Assembly: GCF_007474535.1 (NCBI RefSeq)
Contig: NZ_VKNW01000008.1
Span: 62,001 to 126,000 of the forward strand
DNA: 64,000 bases
Origin: Chryseobacterium echinoideorum
GTDB lineage: Bacteria > Bacteroidota > Bacteroidia > Flavobacteriales > Weeksellaceae
Direction: 5' to 3'
Part shown: positions 60,810 to 64,000 of the stretch, one piece after another
Layout of the letters: each line of letters opens with the position of its first letter
Position numbering within the stretch: the stretch's first letter is position 1
Notes under the pieces: generated by a model
Seen by the model: only the letters and a program-made list of their open reading frames with translations
What the model was told of the DNA's origin: nothing
The model's database searches: none
Program-made: the position numbers and the translations under genes

Positions 60810-61825
60810 TATTTTACACTGTCAATTCGCATAAATTCTTCTGCTTTTTCTACCATATCAACACATCCACAGAAAAATGGTATTCTTTGATGAAGTTCTG
60901 TCGGCTCAATTTCCAGAATCCTTCTAAAGCCGTCTGTGGCTTTTGCTCCTGCTTGTTCAGCCAGAAAAGCCATCGGATTACATTCATACAGCAATCTTAG
61001 TTTTCCGTTTGGAGCCTGCGAATAAGAAGGGTAGATGTAAATTCCTCCTTTAAGCATATTCCTGTGAAAGTCTGCAACAAGCGAGCCGATGTATCTGGAT
61101 GTGTAAGGTCTGTCGCCTTCTTCCATCTGGCAATATTTAAGGTAATTTTTTACTCCTTGAGGAAATTTGATGTAGTTTCCTTCGTTGATGGAATAAATTT
61201 TTCCTGTTTTCGGAAATGTCATGTTAGGATGAGAAAGATAGTACGTTCCTAAAGAAGGGTCAAGTGTAAAACCATTTACTCCGTTTCCTGTTGTATAAAC
61301 AATCATGGTTGATGAACCGTAAATCACATAACCGGCTGCGATCTGATTGATTCCTTTTTGTAAAAAATCTTCAAGCTGCACAGCAGTTCCGGGTTCTGTA
61401 ACTCTTCTGTAAATAGAAAAAATGGTACCTACAGAAACATTTACATCAATGTTTGATGAGCCGTCAAGAGGATCAATTAATACAACATATTTGCTAAGAT
61501 GTCCGTTTTCTCCACATTTGATGTCAATAAAATCATCATTTTCCTCAGAGGCGATTCCGCAGACTACTTCTCTTTGGGATAAAGCTGTAATGAAAATCTC
61601 GTTAGCGATTACGTCTAGTTTCTGCTGTTCTTCCCCCTGTACATTTTCATTTCCTGCTTTTCCGATGATATCTGCAATACCTGCTTTATTAACTTCCCTG
61701 TTTACAACTTTAGATGCTAATCTTATGGCACTCAGAAGACGCGAAAACTCTCCTGTGGAATATTGGAAGTCATCCTGTTTGTCAATAAGAAATTCCCCTA
61801 AGGTCTGTAATGGCTGATTTGACAT
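60809..61825 (-). CDS. fbp: fructose-1,6-bisphosphatase, class I
   Basis: 338 residues. Metal and phosphate site [19 protein letters not shown] (about 118-136) and upstream EENDDF (about 93) are intact; substrate-binding [16 protein letters not shown] is near residue 235 and the C-terminal GGIYIYPSY near 255. Gluconeogenic enzyme producing fructose-6-phosphate. Forms an overlapping two-gene operon with menC. Confidence 0.96.
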   Translation of the reverse strand: MSNQPLQTLGEFLIDKQDDFQYSTGEFSRLLSAIRLASKVVNREVNKAGIADIIGKAGNENVQGEEQQKLDVIANEIFITALSQREVVCGIASEENDDFIDIKCGENGHLSKYVVLIDPLDGSSNIDVNVSVGTIFSIYRRVTEPGTAVQLEDFLQKGINQIAAGYVIYGSSTMIVYTTGNGVNGFTLDPSLGTYYLSHPNMTFPKTGKIYSINEGNYIKFPQGVKNYLKYCQMEEGDRPYTSRYIGSLVADFHRNMLKGGIYIYPSYSQAPNGKLRLLYECNPMAFLAEQAGAKATDGFRRILEIEPTELHQRIPFFCGCVDMVEKAEEFMRIDSVK

Positions 61826-62139
61826 ATTTTATTTTTTACGATTTGTTCCAAATTTCGGAAAATTTATTTCAAATAAAAAATTAAATAAGTAATTATTTAA
61901 ATATTTGAAATTCAATGTTTTATTGTTTTATTTCTGTTGTTGTTATCAATTTTTCATTAATAATAAAAAACTAATTCAATGGTTAAAATTGATTATTTCA
62001 GGAATATTCCGAATTTTAATAAAATCTTAATCCTATTACAATACTAGGGTATTTCATATCTCGGTGTAAATTTATAATTTTGTGACCCATAAAAAACGAT
62101 CGTCAATTTTTATCTAACAATTTTATTTCTAACTATTTA
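61826..62139. other. divergent spacer between fbp and aspartate kinase
   Basis: 314 AT-rich bases without a gene. TAATTTTG at 62075-62082 is a -7 candidate for the kinase, 57 bases upstream of its ATG; -33 reads TTTC. CAAATTTC near 61850 is a near-match in the fbp direction. Confidence 0.35.
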
Positions 62140-63378
62140 ATGAAAATTTTTAAGTTTGGTGGAGCGTCAGTAAAAGATGCCGCAAGTGTAAAAAATGTAT
62201 CTATGGTTCTTGAAAGTCAGGGATTTGAAAAATGCCTTCTGGTGATTTCGGCTATGGGTAAAACAACCAATGAACTGGAAAAAGTGGTTGAACTGTACTT
62301 TAGTAAAGAAAATTACCAAACTGAAATTGAAAAGATAAAACGAAAGCACATCGAAATTGCGGAAGGTTTATTCCCTGAAAAGCATGCAGTATTTGCAGAG
62401 ATCAATTTGTTTTTTGATGATATAGATTCATTTTTAAGACGAAATAAATCTCCAAACTATAATTTTGTTTACGATCAGGTAGTCAGCTGCGGAGAAATGA
62501 TTTCTACAAAAATTGTAAGCGAATATCTGAATGAAATTCAGTTTAACAACCAATGGCTGGATGCAAGAGATTTTGTGAAAACAGATAATTCTTACCGTGA
62601 AGGGGTGGTAAACTGGGAAAAAACAGAAGAGTTTATTTCACATCTAAGCAAAGAAATATGTTATGTAACGCAGGGTTTTATAGGTTCTGATGAGAATAAT
62701 TTTACCGTCACTTTAGGAAGAGAAGGATCAGATTATTCTGCGGCTATTTTTGCTTATTGCATGAGCGCAGAAGCAATGACTATCTGGAAAGATGTTCCCG
62801 GTGTGATGACAGGAGATCCAAGAAAATTTACAGATGTTACTCTGCTTTCCAATATTTCCTATGAAGAAGCGATTGAGATGGCTTATTACGGAGCTAGCGT
62901 AATCCACCCTAAAACACTGCAACCATTAAAGCAGAAAAATATTCCTTTCTTTGTGAAATCTTTTATAGATCCTTCTAAAGCAGGAACAAAAGTGGGGATT
63001 TCAGATAAAAATCAGAATGAGGAATCTTATATTTTAAAGGAAAGCCAAACATTACTAAAAATTTCAACAAGAGACTTTTCTTTCATCGCTGAAGATCACA
63101 TGAGTTTGATTTTTAATTACTTAGCTAAATATAAAATTAAGGTTTCTTTGATGCAAAACTCGGCAATTTCTCTCGAACTTTGTCTTGAAGATAAATTTAA
63201 TAATATAGGTGAACTGGATGGTGAGCTGCAGAAAGTGTTTAAAACAGATATTATAAAAAATGTATCTTTATTTACTGTAAGGAATGTAAAAAAAGAAAAT
63301 ATCGACAAATTTTATCAGGGAAAAAGTGTATTATTGGAGCAAATTGCAAATAATACACTGCAAATGGTAACACAATAA
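62140..63378 (+). CDS. lysC: aspartate kinase (monofunctional)
   Basis: 412 residues. N-terminal amino acid kinase domain (about 1-275) with KFGGASVKDAASV at the start, 'VTLGREGSDYSAAIFAYCMS' (about 190-210) and IWKDVPGVMTGDP (about 212-224). A C-terminal ACT region (about 300-400) gives feedback control by end-product amino acids. First step of the Lys/Thr/Met/diaminopimelate branch. Not fused to homoserine dehydrogenase. The ACT region is shorter than in dual-ACT LysC. An acyltransferase gene starts 22 bases downstream. Confidence 0.93.
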   Translation: MKIFKFGGASVKDAASVKNVSMVLESQGFEKCLLVISAMGKTTNELEKVVELYFSKENYQTEIEKIKRKHIEIAEGLFPEKHAVFAEINLFFDDIDSFLRRNKSPNYNFVYDQVVSCGEMISTKIVSEYLNEIQFNNQWLDARDFVKTDNSYREGVVNWEKTEEFISHLSKEICYVTQGFIGSDENNFTVTLGREGSDYSAAIFAYCMSAEAMTIWKDVPGVMTGDPRKFTDVTLLSNISYEEAIEMAYYGASVIHPKTLQPLKQKNIPFFVKSFIDPSKAGTKVGISDKNQNEESYILKESQTLLKISTRDFSFIAEDHMSLIFNYLAKYKIKVSLMQNSAISLELCLEDKFNNIGELDGELQKVFKTDIIKNVSLFTVRNVKKENIDKFYQGKSVLLEQIANNTLQMVTQ

Positions 63379-63400
63379 AACTAATTTCGACTAAAAACAC

Positions 63401-64000
63401 ATGAGCTTAATCTCGAAAAACGATTTAATACAAGCTGCCGGTCTGAATAAAATAGGTTTTCTAAAGAATCCTGTTGCTTCTGCTGTGATGAATATTACAA
63501 AAATAAATGAAGTCAACAGGCTTTATGATAAACTAAAAGATAAAGAAGGCAAAGATTTTTTTGATTCGTTTGTTCGGGAAAGAAATTTAAGCTACATCGC
63601 ATTTGAAGAAGATCTCGCTAAAATTCCGAAAACAGGACCATTCATTTTGATTTCCAATCATCCGCTTGGAGCAATAGACGGAATTTTGATGTGCAAAGTT
63701 CTTTCAGAGATCCGACCAGATTTTAAAGTGATGGGAAATTTTCTGTTGGAGAAAATAAAACCCATGGAGCCTTACGTGATTCCTGTCAACCCTTTTGAAG
63801 GAAGAAAATCTATCAGGAATAGTGCAACGGGAATGCGCGAAACACTTAAGCATCTTGAAAATGGCGGTTGTGTAGGGATTTTTCCGGCAGGGGAAGTTTC
63901 CAATAAGAATAATCCTTACGGAGAGATTTTGGATCGGGAGTGGGAAAAACCTGCTCTTAAATTGATCAGGATGGCAAAAGTACCTGTAGTTCCGATGTAT
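63401..64000 (+). CDS. lysophospholipid acyltransferase family protein, 3' end outside the window
   Basis: Open from ATG 63401 to the end of the window (200 codons). The glycerolphosphate acyltransferase block I appears as SNHPLGAIDG (an NHP-x5-D variant of H-x4-D, about residue 85) and block III as GIFPAGEVSN (about residue 163). This NHPxGxxDG type is found in the hemolysin-like / ornithine-lipid OlsA-type acyltransferases of Bacteroidota. Transfers an acyl chain to a lysolipid at the inner membrane face; substrate not certain. Follows aspartate kinase by 22 bases and is likely co-transcribed. Confidence 0.87.
   Translation, partial: MSLISKNDLIQAAGLNKIGFLKNPVASAVMNITKINEVNRLYDKLKDKEGKDFFDSFVRERNLSYIAFEEDLAKIPKTGPFILISNHPLGAIDGILMCKVLSEIRPDFKVMGNFLLEKIKPMEPYVIPVNPFEGRKSIRNSATGMRETLKHLENGGCVGIFPAGEVSNKNNPYGEILDREWEKPALKLIRMAKVPVVPMY

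Overview
The window looks like chromosomal DNA of a Chryseobacterium-like flavobacterium (Bacteroidota, Flavobacteriia). The reasons are an AT-rich composition, promoters of the Bacteroidota type (TTTG, 19 bases, TAnnTTTG), secreted proteins that begin after cleavage with AQVGINTENP-like sequence, an archaeal-type ProRS together with GlnRS, a DnaJ with only two CxxCxGxG motifs, and FadL- and OmpA-type envelope proteins. I found no CRISPR array, insertion sequence, integrase or phage structural gene.

Layout. 1-4.5 kb, all on +: small cytosolic accessory proteins (two VOC/PhnB, three SRPBCC/AHSA1, an SDR, a helix-hairpin-helix protein, a DoxX-like membrane protein). 4.6-11.6 kb: purB, a GT-C-like membrane protein, purL and an orphan barstar whose 5' end overlaps a terminator-like hairpin. 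11.6-19 kb: dgkA, dnaN, a secreted unknown, an AAA ATPase, a 26-codon small gene with a consensus promoter, a Nei-like glycosylase, dgt and an SPFH protein. 19-26.7 kb: a DUF4377 lipoprotein, a DUF962 protein, an amino acid permease, a TPR protein and an outer-membrane barrel, then tRNA-Arg. Two perfect DnaA boxes lie in the permease/TPR spacer.

26.9-41.7 kb is the accessory heart of the window. It holds an orphan ccoG, an AraC regulator, two membrane-anchored TPR regulators (one with a LuxR-type and one with an AraC-type helix-turn-helix), three secreted proteins sharing the VGINTExP start (two with C1q/TNF-like C-termini, one with a FISUMP domain), and another AraC regulator. The long spacers hold degraded AraC-type C-terminal fragments and a decayed secreted-protein gene. 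I read this as an array of repeated 'regulator then surface protein' modules, partly decayed, with conserved palindromic elements upstream of the surface genes.

41.7-64 kb is mostly housekeeping on the minus strand: a tight USP-GNAT-amino-acid-racemase operon, grpE-dnaJ, mntH with a TTAG-N6-CTAA operator candidate, a DUF937-OmpA protein, proS, prfC, an MFS transporter, glnS and a one-base-overlapping fbp-menC pair. On + there are a Trp/Gly-rich lipoprotein, a FadL-type porin, a CPBP protease, aspartate kinase and the start of a lysophospholipid acyltransferase.
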